A stretch of 18,113 bases of DNA. Origin: an uncultured Collinsella sp. (GTDB lineage: Bacteria > Actinomycetota > Coriobacteriia > Coriobacteriales > Coriobacteriaceae). Positions 1 to 7,491 of this stretch are shown one piece after another. Each line of letters begins with the position of its first letter. The stretch's first letter is position 1. Location: contig URLR01000040.1 of assembly GCA_900548815.1 (NCBI GenBank), positions 1 through 18,113 of the forward strand. Reading direction: 5' to 3'. The notes under the pieces were generated by a model, which did no database searches, had not been told where the DNA came from, and saw only the letters and a program-made list of their open reading frames with translations. Position numbers and translations under genes: made by a program.

Positions 1-44
1 CACGAGCCTTATCGTCGGCAGCGTCAGATGTGTATAAGAGACAG
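1..44 (+). other. Nextera adapter and i5 index (non-biological)
   Basis: Bases 12-25 read TCGTCGGCAGCGTC and 26-44 read AGATGTGTATAAGAGACAG, which together are the Illumina Nextera read-1 adapter and transposon mosaic end. Bases 4-11 (GAGCCTTA) sit exactly where the 8-base i5 index belongs and match my memory of index S521. Bases 1-3 (CAC) match the end of the P5 primer. This is untrimmed library sequence, so genomic DNA begins at about base 45. An open frame starting at 28 runs antisense through alaS; its first residues (MCIRDS) are translated adapter and it is not a gene. Confidence 0.97.
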
Positions 45-2370
45 CGACAGCGCCGTCGATGGCGCTGGAGATCGCATCGGAGGAGCCACCGGTGAGAGCC
101 TTCTTGAGCTTGTTAGACGTCTCGCGCAGCTCGGCCTGCAGGCTCTCCACACGGGCGGGAACCTCGTCGACACGGCACTTGAGCGCAGCAGCGGCGGCGT
201 CAACGAGCGCCAGGCGGTCGGCCATGTAATCGAGAGCGCCCTTGGAGGTCACGGCCTCAATACGGCGGACATTCGAGCCCGTGGAGGACTCGGAGATAAT
301 CTTGAACAGACCGATCTCGGCGGTGTTGGCGGCATGCGTGCCACCGCAGAGCTCGCGGGAGAACGGCTGGTCCTCGGCGCCTACGGAGACGACGCGGACG
401 ACGTCGCCGTACTTCTCGCCAAAGAGAGCGACAGCACCGGCGGCCTTGGCCTCGTCGATGCCCATGACGCGGGTCACGACCGGCTTGGAAGCGAAGATCT
501 GCTGGTTGACCAGGTCCTCGACAGCCTTGAGCTGCTCGGAAGACAGGGCCTCGAAGTGCGTGAAGTCAAAGCGCAGGTGCTCGGGCGTCACCAGCGAGCC
601 GGCCTGGGAGACATGCTCGCCCAGGACCTGCTTAAGCGCGGAGTCGAGCAGGTGGGTGGCGGTATGGTTGCGGCGCAGGAAACCACGGCGCTCGGCGTCG
701 AGTGCGGCGGTCACAGTAGCACCGACGGTCAGCGTGCCCTCGGCAACATGCGCGACATGGGCATACAGGCCGTTGTGGTTCTTGGTATCGGAAACGGTCA
801 GCGAAACGCCCTCGGCGGAAAGCTCACCGGCGTCGCCCTGCTGGCCACCCATCTCGGCGTAGAACGGGGTGCGGTCGAGCACAACCTCGACATCCTCGCC
901 GGCGGCAACGGACTCGACGGACTCGCCGTTGCGAACGATGGCGACAACCTTAGCGCCCTCGATGACGTCGTTGTCATAACCGTCGAACTCGGTCGCAGCA
1001 ACCTTGTCGGAAAGCTCGACCCACACGTCGTTGAAGCTACCCCAGGCGTCGCCCTTGGCGTTGGCGCGGGCGCGGGCCTTCTGGTCCTCCATGCAGGCGG
1101 TGAAGCCGTCCATGTCGACGTCGTGGCCAGCAGCGCCGGCGATCTCGACGGTCAGGTCGATGGGGAAACCAAAGGTGTCGTGCAGCTTAAAGGCAACGTC
1201 GCCCGGAAGCACAGCGCCCTCGGCGAGCGCGGCCAGGGCCTCATCCAGGTAAACGCGGCCGTTGTCGAGCGTCGTGGAGAAACGCTCCTCCTCGGAGGCG
1301 ACGATGCCCTTGACGAGCGCGACGTTCTTGAGAAGCTCGGGATAGGCCTCACCCATCTGAGCGTTGACCTCGTCGATGAACTTGGTCAGGAAGGCGCCCT
1401 CGATGCCCAGCAGGCGGCCGTGGAACACGGCACGACGGAGCAGGCGGCGAAGAACGTACTCGCGACCCTCGTTACCGGGCAGGATGCCGTCCGAGATCAT
1501 AAAGTCGACAGCGCGGGAGTGGTCGGCGATGATGCGCAGAGAACGGCTGGCACCGGAGTAATCGTCGGCGTCATAGGTCTTGCCGCTGATCTCCTCACCG
1601 AGCTTGATGAGATGCTGCATCAGATCGCCGTCGTAGTTAGCGGTCTTGTGCTGCATGATAGCGGCCATGCGCTCCAGACCCATGCCCGTATCGAGGTTGC
1701 GGTGCGGCAGCTCCGGCATGGAGCCGTCCTCCTGGCGGTCGTACTGGGTAAACACAAGGTTCCAGAACTCAAGGAAGCGGTCACAGTCGCAGCCGGGCTT
1801 GCAGTCGGGGCTGCCGCAACCGACCTCCTCGCCCATGTCAAAGTAGATCTCGGAGCACGGACCGCAGGGGCCGGTGGGGCCAGCGGCCCAGAAGTTGTCG
1901 TCCTCGCCCAGACGCGAAATGTGATCCTCGGCAACGCCCAGGGAGCGCCACACGTCGTGAGTCTCGTCGTCCTCGGTAAAGGCGGTGAAGTACAGGCGGT
2001 CGAGCGGCAGCTTGAACTCCTTGGTGATGAGCTCAAAGGCCCAAGCGCAGGCCTGCTGCTTGGAGACGCCGCCAAAGGAGAAGTCGCCAAGCATCTCAAA
2101 GAAGGACAGGTGACGGCCGTCCTCGCCGATGCAGTCGATGTCATTGGTGCGGACGCACTTCTGGCAGGAGATCGCGCCGATCTCCTTCATGGTCTTCTTG
2201 CCCTGGTAGTACTCCTTAAACTGGTTCATGCCGGCGTTGGCAAGCAGCAGCGAAGGATCGTCGGGGACGAGGGACGAAGAAGGATAGAGCTTAAGACCGC
2301 GCTCCTCAAAGAAGTTGAGGAACTTAGAGCGAATCTCGGCCGTAGTCATTGACGGGTAGTCAGCACTCAT
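45..2370 (-). CDS. alaS: alanine--tRNA ligase, 3' end missing
   Basis: Class II synthetase that charges tRNA-Ala in the cytoplasm and edits mischarged Ser/Gly. About 775 residues are visible from the ATG at 2370; the family is usually about 870-890, so roughly 100 C-terminal residues (part of the C-Ala domain) lie beyond the adapter junction. The N-terminal catalytic domain is intact. The editing-domain zinc motifs are clear: HTATH at residues 569-573 and CGGTH at 675-679, with a GGQQGD motif before them. A GAGGAG ribosome site lies at 2380-2385, about 9 bases before the ATG. An extended -10 promoter is visible upstream, so the gene is probably transcribed alone or leads a downstream operon. 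Nothing suggests a disrupted frame. Confidence 0.97.
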
Positions 2371-2416
2371 AGAGGGAATCTCCTCGGTTTCATATCGAAA
2401 CAGTTCAAACGTAACG

Positions 2417-2444
2417 ATATTACCATCCCGCCGCCCCAGCGCAA
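2417..2444 (-). promoter_or_regulatory. probable alaS promoter
   Basis: On the minus strand, TTGCGC (2439-2444) and TAATAT (2417-2422) are separated by 16 bases. The -10 is preceded by TGG (2423-2425), making it an extended -10. The predicted start near 2410 leaves a short leader of about 40 bases, too short for a T-box. The -35 overlaps the T-tract of the upstream terminator, a compact terminator-promoter junction. This is a pattern match only. Confidence 0.45.
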
Positions 2445-2472
2445 AAAAGAGGGCCGCCAAACAGCGACCCTC
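2443..2472 (-). terminator. intrinsic terminator upstream of alaS
   Basis: The 9-base arms 2449-2457 and 2464-2472 pair with one mismatch around a 6-base loop. On the minus strand they are followed by six T (2443-2448). It faces transcripts coming from the sigma/AI-2E operon, whose last stop codon is at 2815, so the plus-strand gene at 2570-2809 sits between that operon and its terminator. Confidence 0.75.
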
Positions 2473-2509
2473 CAGCGAAAGTGCATGTTATTTAGGACAG
2501 TCAAATTCT

Positions 2510-2536
2510 TTGAATAACAAATGACTGCTGTAGAAT
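2510..2536 (+). promoter_or_regulatory. weak candidate promoter for the small membrane protein
   Basis: TTGAAT (2510-2515) and TAGAAT (2531-2536) lie in an AT-rich patch just upstream of the small plus-strand gene. The 15-base spacer is short, so this is only a candidate. No better pair was found between 2473 and 2556. Confidence 0.25.
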
Positions 2537-2569
2537 TACATAATAAAGTTCACCCGGAAGGAGCGATCG

Positions 2570-2809
2570 ATGAAAAGCAAACGATTTATCCTGAATGCAC
2601 TTCTGGTAGTAGTACTTTTAGCGCTCTTGGCCTTCTCCCAATGGTACGCAAACCAACCAGCATTTGGCTACGTACTGTATGCAGTGACGTCCGGCGACAA
2701 CGCTTATTGCCCTCTACGCGCAATTGACATTCTCTATTTCTATGTAGCCGGCCCCTTATCAATCGCTTTGCTCGTGTTTCTTGTCTTTTACAACATCAAG
2801 AAACGCTAA
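2570..2809 (+). CDS. hypothetical small two-helix membrane protein
   Basis: A 79-residue protein I do not recognise. Two hydrophobic segments (about residues 8-26 and 53-75) are joined by a polar stretch containing a single Cys (residue 47); both ends are basic (MKSKR and KKR), which predicts a hairpin with both termini in the cytoplasm. It is supported as real by a strong GGAAGGAG ribosome site at 2556-2563, six bases before the ATG, and by coherent membrane-protein composition. It is one of few plus-strand genes here, is visibly richer in A+T than its neighbours, and ends five bases before the oppositely oriented AI-2E gene. Transcripts of that operon would run antisense through it. Possibly a recent arrival; function unknown. 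Confidence 0.72.
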   Translation: MKSKRFILNALLVVVLLALLAFSQWYANQPAFGYVLYAVTSGDNAYCPLRAIDILYFYVAGPLSIALLVFLVFYNIKKR

Positions 2810-2814
2810 CAGGC

Positions 2815-4227
2815 CTATTTGGAATCCGAATCGTCCATGGAGCCGTCGATGCCGGTTTTGGTGTCGTCGTCCGTATTGGAATCGTCATCCTTGGCGAAGG
2901 GATTCTTGAAAAAGCCTGTCGCGTCGGGCTGAAGACCCGAGAGCTTAATCCAGGGATTATCGAGTTCTGGTTTGGGCATAGCCTTAGCCTCCGGTGCGGT
3001 CTCGTTGCCAATGAGCTCGGACTCATAGATGAACGTATCGTCTCCAAGCGCGTCGTAGGCGGCGACCGGGTTGCCCTCGGCATCGCGATACGGCGTGCCC
3101 TTAAACACGGCGCCATCGTATGCCACGAGCTGGCGGCCGGTCTCGTTCTCAAAGTAGTAGACGAAAATGCCCTTGAGGGCCGCGCACAGCGGAATGGCGA
3201 TGACCATGCCGATGGGACCCATAAGCGCCGAACCAATAACGAGGGCCGTCAGGCTCATAACGGGATGCACCTGCACCGAACTCTGCATAACCTTAGGCGA
3301 AATGACGTTGTCGGTGACATTTTGCGCCACCATGGTCACGACAAGAGTCCACAACGCCAGCATCGGGCTGAACATAAAGCCGAGCACCGTGGCAATCGCA
3401 GCACTCACCCAGGGACCGACGACCGGGACCAAGTGCATGATGCCGGTAAAAATGGCCATGAGTGCCGCATATGGATGGCCAATGAGCGTAAAGCCGATAA
3501 AGGCGAGGATGCCACCGCAGATGGACGTCACGACCATGCCGCGCATATAACCGCCGACCGAGCGAGAAAGAATCGCGACCATAAAGCGGTACGAGGTCTC
3601 CTTTTCCTGGCCGATGATGGTGCAGACCTCGTGGTGCATACGGGGATAGTCGCAGGCCAACCAGTAGGCAAGCACCAAGCCCAGGAAGATGACGAACAGC
3701 TGCGAGGCCGTGTTGGTAATGAGCGGGAATACACCGCGACCGAGCTCGGTGGCAATCTGTGAGACATACTTGGACGCCACCGTAACGAGCGAAGAAAGGT
3801 TATCGTCCAGATACTCTTTGAGCGGCGTGTTATTGAGCGTCTTGGCATGCGAGATCATCTCGTTGAGGTCGCCACCAGCAACACGAAGCTGCTCGGGCAG
3901 GCGGCTCAGGACTTCCATGATCTGACCAAAGAGAATCGGCGACAAGATGCAAACGACGCCGACGAGCACGGCAACGACCACAATAAGCGCGATGAGCGAA
4001 CCGATGCCGCGATTCACACCATGGTGCTCGAGCCAGTTGGTGATCGGCGACATCACAAAGGCGATGATGGAGCCGACTGCCAAAAACTCGATAACCGGTG
4101 CCAGGATGCCCATAAGGTTAAAGATGACGGCGGCAATGACAATGCAGCCGACGACGCCCCAAATGCGCAGTGTCAGAATACGGGTATCGCGCAGCGTACG
4201 GTCGGTTTGTTGGGGGTGCTCACTCAT
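2815..4227 (-). CDS. AI-2E family transporter (PerM/UPF0118 type)
   Basis: Polytopic inner-membrane protein of 470 residues in the AI-2E/PerM family, whose members include the autoinducer-2 exporter TqsA and several ion or osmolyte exporters; the substrate cannot be read from sequence. Hydrophobic segments fall at about 20-40, 42-62, 75-100, 168-190, 225-250, 280-300 and 322-358, with the usual soluble insert at about 105-165. Family motifs LVPVVGPW (266-273) and NVISPKVM (307-314) are present. The C-terminal tail after about 385 is hydrophilic and acidic, ending in Asp/Ser repeats. Its ATG overlaps the stop of the sigma gene (ATGA at 4227-4224), so the two are translationally coupled, suggesting a role in the stress response. 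Confidence 0.9.
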   Translation of the reverse strand: MSEHPQQTDRTLRDTRILTLRIWGVVGCIVIAAVIFNLMGILAPVIEFLAVGSIIAFVMSPITNWLEHHGVNRGIGSLIALIVVVAVLVGVVCILSPILFGQIMEVLSRLPEQLRVAGGDLNEMISHAKTLNNTPLKEYLDDNLSSLVTVASKYVSQIATELGRGVFPLITNTASQLFVIFLGLVLAYWLACDYPRMHHEVCTIIGQEKETSYRFMVAILSRSVGGYMRGMVVTSICGGILAFIGFTLIGHPYAALMAIFTGIMHLVPVVGPWVSAAIATVLGFMFSPMLALWTLVVTMVAQNVTDNVISPKVMQSSVQVHPVMSLTALVIGSALMGPIGMVIAIPLCAALKGIFVYYFENETGRQLVAYDGAVFKGTPYRDAEGNPVAAYDALGDDTFIYESELIGNETAPEAKAMPKPELDNPWIKLSGLQPDATGFFKNPFAKDDDSNTDDDTKTGIDGSMDDSDSK

Positions 4228-5015
4228 GAACGAACCATCACTCCGTCGGGGTCAATCTTGTCCTGAATCTTCTTAAGGGTACGGCGCAGCAGGCGCGAGA
4301 CCTGCACCTGCGAGATGCCCAGCTTCTTGGCAATCTCGATCTGGGTCATGCCCTTCACGAAGCGCAGCTCGATTACCTCGCGCTCGCGCGGCGAGAAATC
4401 GCGGATGGCCTCCTCAATCACCAGGCGGTCATCGGTAAAGTCGAGCTCGTTGTCGTCGTCGGCGTAGCGATCGAGAATCGAAGGCGCATCGTCGGAGTCA
4501 GACGCGCCGGGAGCCTCGATGGGCACCGAGGTATAGGCCGAGGACGATTCCATAGCTTCGAGCACCTCGTCGACGGTCACGCCCAGGTAATCGGCGATTT
4601 CCTCAACCTTAGGCGAACGCTGTAGCTCGTTGGTGAGCTTATCGGTAGCCTGGTTGACCTTGGCCGAGAGCTCCTGCAGGCGACGCGGCACGCGCACACT
4701 CCAGCCCTTGTCGCGGAAGTGGCGCTTAATCTCGCCCAGGATGGTGGGCGTGGCAAACGTGGTGAACTCGAGCCCGCGCTCGGGGTCAAAGCGGTCGATA
4801 GCCTTGAGCAAGCCCAGATAGCCGACCTGCAAAAGGTCATCGAGCGGCTCGCCGCGGTTCTTAAATTTGTTGGCAAGAAACCTTACCAGGTTCATGTGGG
4901 ACATGACGAGCTGCTCGCGTGCGTCCGGATCACCGGTCTCTTTATAACGACGAAAAAGCTCGCGGGTTTTCTCCTTGTCCCAAGCGGTCTTGCCGCTCCG
5001 GGAACGTTCGGTCAT
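4224..5015 (-). CDS. RNA polymerase sigma factor, SigB/SigF/SigG type
   Basis: Group 3 sigma-70 protein of 263 residues, the usual length for SigB/SigF. Region 2 is at about 20-110, with core-binding DDLLQVGYLGLLKAIDRFD (59-77) and the -10-binding helix through GEIKRHFRDKGWSVRVPRR. Region 3 lies at about 115-180 and region 4 at about 200-255, with helix-turn-helix GMTQIEIAKKLGISQVQVSR (222-241). An acidic linker fills 172-196. The gene starts one base after the anti-sigma stop (5017) and overlaps the AI-2E start, the standard arrangement of a sigma factor with its regulator. Coriobacteria do not sporulate as far as I know, so a general-stress role is more likely than a sporulation one; the regulon cannot be inferred. 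Confidence 0.93.
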   Translation of the reverse strand: MTERSRSGKTAWDKEKTRELFRRYKETGDPDAREQLVMSHMNLVRFLANKFKNRGEPLDDLLQVGYLGLLKAIDRFDPERGLEFTTFATPTILGEIKRHFRDKGWSVRVPRRLQELSAKVNQATDKLTNELQRSPKVEEIADYLGVTVDEVLEAMESSSAYTSVPIEAPGASDSDDAPSILDRYADDDNELDFTDDRLVIEEAIRDFSPREREVIELRFVKGMTQIEIAKKLGISQVQVSRLLRRTLKKIQDKIDPDGVMVRS

Positions 5016-5016
5016 A

Positions 5017-5394
5017 TTAGATATCCGCCTTGAGGTCGAGGGAAAGCATCAGGGGCGCTGTAGTCTTTTCGTAGGAGTCGCACACACTCGCCAAAATGAG
5101 CTCGGCATACACGGCAGCCTGGTCATCCTCATCGACAGTCGCCTGGTCGCCAAAGGTAAAGGTCATGCCCACATGGGATTCGTCGACATCGAATTTGATC
5201 GAGATATCGTCGGAATCAACGGCCGTGCATCCAAAGATGAAGGCTTCCTCGGCAGCCATACGAATATCCTCGATGCGATCGACGGACATAGAGCACAGGG
5301 CGCCGACGTTGGCGGCCGTCATGCGCACCAAGCGCGCAAGACGCGGATCACCGGCAACGCTCAGCGTAATAGGGCAGGTTGCTTCGCTACTCAT
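5017..5394 (-). CDS. degenerate RsbW/SpoIIAB-like anti-sigma factor
   Basis: Protein of 125 residues starting at the ATG at 5394; an upstream open extension is rejected because it overlaps the DUF948 gene and is Arg/Pro-rich shadow. The order of motifs resembles the GHKL fold of RsbW: VDRIEDIRMAAEEAF (38-52) aligns with the helix carrying the N-box. However, the Mg-binding Asn of the N-box is replaced (E50-A-F-I-F54), the DxGxG and glycine-rich ATP-lid motifs are not recognisable, and the region equivalent to GLGL reads AVYAELIL (94-101). It overlaps the DUF948 stop by eight bases and abuts the sigma gene. I infer it binds the sigma factor without acting as a kinase. No RsbV-like antagonist lies nearby. 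Confidence 0.68.
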   Translation of the reverse strand: MSSEATCPITLSVAGDPRLARLVRMTAANVGALCSMSVDRIEDIRMAAEEAFIFGCTAVDSDDISIKFDVDESHVGMTFTFGDQATVDEDDQAAVYAELILASVCDSYEKTTAPLMLSLDLKADI

Positions 5395-5980
5395 CGCAGG
5401 ACTCCTCGGAGGTCTCGGCGGTCGTATAGGTGTAATACTGAGCAGTCTTGGCTGCGGGCTTCTGAGCCGCATCCGCACCATCGGCGGCCTCGTCCTCAGC
5501 CTCGCCAATCAGAACGCGCTCGGTAGGCTGCTCGGCCTCGGCGGCGGCAGCGGCGAGCTTGCGATCGGCGTCGGCTGCAGGAGCCTTCACCTTATTGAAA
5601 AGCTTCTGCACGGCGCCGGCGGCAGAGTCGGTCACGCTCGATACGGCATTGCTGGCATCGGCCACGCTGCCCGTAACCTCGGAGATGTCGCGTACGACCG
5701 CCTCAACCTCAACGAGGTTGGACGTCAGAGCGTCCACAGCGGTCTTGCTCGATTTGAGGAGCGGCTCAACCTGGGCAAGTGCCGGGGTAAGCTCATCAAC
5801 AGCGCCATCGAGCTTTGCCACCACGGGCTGTGCCTCGGCGAGCGTGTTGTTAAGGTCGCTCACCGTCTTGTCGAGCGAGTCGACGACGGTGCGGGTCTTG
5901 CGCAGCGTGAGCGCGAGCTCGATAACAGCCCACACGCCGGCAACGGCGAGCAGCAGCAGGGCGATTTGAATGGGACTCAT
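5387..5980 (-). CDS. DUF948-like membrane-anchored coiled-coil protein
   Basis: A 197-residue protein with one N-terminal transmembrane segment (about 5-25), a long amphipathic region with repeated V-x-x-L spacing (about 28-115) predicted to be helical or coiled-coil, an Ala/Glu-rich stretch (about 130-175) and a polar, Thr/Tyr-rich tail. This matches DUF948 proteins such as Bacillus YtxG, a general-stress protein; biochemical function is unknown. GGGAGG (5986-5991) precedes the ATG at 5980. It is the first gene of a tight unit with the anti-sigma and sigma genes. Phasin-like or other helical proteins are alternatives, but the operon context favours DUF948. Confidence 0.72.
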   Translation of the reverse strand: MSPIQIALLLLAVAGVWAVIELALTLRKTRTVVDSLDKTVSDLNNTLAEAQPVVAKLDGAVDELTPALAQVEPLLKSSKTAVDALTSNLVEVEAVVRDISEVTGSVADASNAVSSVTDSAAGAVQKLFNKVKAPAADADRKLAAAAAEAEQPTERVLIGEAEDEAADGADAAQKPAAKTAQYYTYTTAETSEESCDE

Positions 5981-6080
5981 ACAAGCCTCCCGAAGGAATC
6001 GAAATACAGACGCTCTTCATGGTACCCCAAAGGGGACTGAACATGCCAAGCGTGAGATCGTGGGACAAAATAATCAGTAG

Positions 6081-7436
6081 CTACTTCGGAGCATTCCCGC
6101 TACGGTCGCGTTCGCTTTGCTCCACACGCCACTCTTCCCAACCGCGACCGGCAGGCTGCCAGAACGCGCCGCGCTCCAGTCCCTCGGGCAAATAGCGCTG
6201 ATCGACCCAGCCTTCGGGATAATCATGCGGATACTTATACACACCGTATTCGTCGCTGCCCGGGCGATGACGGTCGCGCAGATAACTAGGCACCTCGCGC
6301 AGTCCACTTGAATGGATATCGGCCAGCGCCGCATCGATTGAAGCCTCGCACGCGTTGGATTTAGGCGCCAGGCAAACATAGAGCGCAGCCTGAGCCAGGT
6401 TAATGCGGCATTCGGGATAGCCAATGACCTCGGCAGACTTAAACGCGGCATGTGCCACCAAAAGCGCCTGCGGATCGGCGTTTCCGACGTCCTCGGAAGC
6501 GTGGATCATAATGCGGCGAGCAATAAACTTAGGATCCTCTCCTGCATCGATCATGCGCGCGAGCCAATAAATCGTAGCATCGGGGTCGCTGCCGCGCATA
6601 GACTTAATAAACGCACTGATAATGTCGTAGTGCATGTCACCGTTTTTGTCGTACGAAAAGCCACGACGCGGGTTGGCAATCTTCACGTCATCCACGGTGA
6701 TGGGATAGCGCTCCCCCGCCGCCGGCACTGGCGTTCCCTCGGTATCGGGACGCGTAACGGCAATCTCGCTCGCAAGCTCAAGCGTCGTGAGCGCTGAGCG
6801 CGCATCACCCGCGGCCAGCGTGCAAATGGTCTTAACCGTATCCTCATCGGCCGAGAACTTGCCGTTCAGACCCTGCGGTGCCTCGAGTGCACGCTCGATG
6901 AGCGTCGCAATATCCTCGTCCTTTAAGTGCTCAAGCTCCACCACGCGACCACGCGAGAGCAACGCCGAGTTGACCTCGAAGTACGGGTTCTCCGTCGTGG
7001 CGCCAATCATAATGACGGTACGGTTTTCAACCGCATGCAAAAGCGCATCCTGCTGCGACTTCGAAAAACGGTGAATCTCGTCGATGAACAAGATGGTACG
7101 GCGGTCATACGTATTCAGGCGCGTCTTTGCCTCGTCAATCACGCGACGCAAGTCCTTCACGGTGCCCGTCACGGCGCTGACCTCGACAAACTCGCTCTTG
7201 GTATGGTTAGCGATAATGTGGGCCAGTGTCGTCTTGCCCGTGCCGGCCGGCCCATACAGAATCACGCTCGATAGCACATCATGCTCGATTGCCGCACGCA
7301 GCCACGAACCCTTGCCCACGGCCTTTTGCTGACCCACGTACTCGTCGAGCGAATTGGGGCGCATGCGAACCGCAAGCGGCGCATTTTTAAAGGAACGCTC
7401 GCGCGTCGAGGCAGAAAAAAGGTCGTCCATAGCCAT
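6081..7436 (-). CDS. rarA: replication-associated recombination protein A (AAA+ ATPase)
   Basis: MgsA/RarA/WRNIP1-family clamp-loader-like ATPase acting at stalled replication forks. From the ATG at 7436 it has 451 residues, normal for the family. Walker A GPAGTGKT is at 62-69, Walker B LFIDEIHRF at 116-124, sensor 1 GATTENP at 145-151, with SRGR (161-164) in the arginine-finger area. The C-terminal tetramerisation half includes a SAFIKSMRGSDPDAT-type motif and an HASEDVG motif, both typical of RarA. Start is uncertain: in-frame ATGs at 7445, 7436 and 7430 and a TTG at 7448 are possible, and no strong ribosome site decides. The dgt stop is 55 bases upstream, so the two probably share a transcript, although TATACT at 7471-7476 (minus) could add a local promoter. 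Confidence 0.95.
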   Translation of the reverse strand: MAMDDLFSASTRERSFKNAPLAVRMRPNSLDEYVGQQKAVGKGSWLRAAIEHDVLSSVILYGPAGTGKTTLAHIIANHTKSEFVEVSAVTGTVKDLRRVIDEAKTRLNTYDRRTILFIDEIHRFSKSQQDALLHAVENRTVIMIGATTENPYFEVNSALLSRGRVVELEHLKDEDIATLIERALEAPQGLNGKFSADEDTVKTICTLAAGDARSALTTLELASEIAVTRPDTEGTPVPAAGERYPITVDDVKIANPRRGFSYDKNGDMHYDIISAFIKSMRGSDPDATIYWLARMIDAGEDPKFIARRIMIHASEDVGNADPQALLVAHAAFKSAEVIGYPECRINLAQAALYVCLAPKSNACEASIDAALADIHSSGLREVPSYLRDRHRPGSDEYGVYKYPHDYPEGWVDQRYLPEGLERGAFWQPAGRGWEEWRVEQSERDRSGNAPK

Positions 7437-7491
7437 CCCGTGCATCAATCAAAAACGTTTTTCACTAATAAGTATACCGAATATATACGAA

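Noticed and set aside
28..2352. 774-codon open frame on the plus strand antisense to alaS
   Set aside because: Starts in adapter sequence, has no ribosome site or recognisable domain, and mirrors the codon pattern of a certain alaS gene; such long antisense frames are normal in high-GC DNA.
2371..2480. T-box or other riboswitch upstream of alaS
   Set aside because: Leader is under 50 bases from the likely promoter and no TGG-containing T-box sequence or Stem I is present; the hairpin there is best read as an upstream terminator.
6021..6036. GGGGTACC plus CCCC-AAA-GGGG upstream of the DUF948 gene as a SigB-type autoregulated promoter
   Set aside because: A GGGTA-like -10 is present on the minus strand, but the nearest GTTC is only 11 bases away, too short for a GTTT-N13-17-GGGTA promoter. 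The 4-bp hairpin is weak.
7451..7462. AAAAACGTTTTT palindrome upstream of rarA as terminator or operator
   Set aside because: No loop space or GC stem for a terminator, and a 12-base AT palindrome is weak evidence for an operator.
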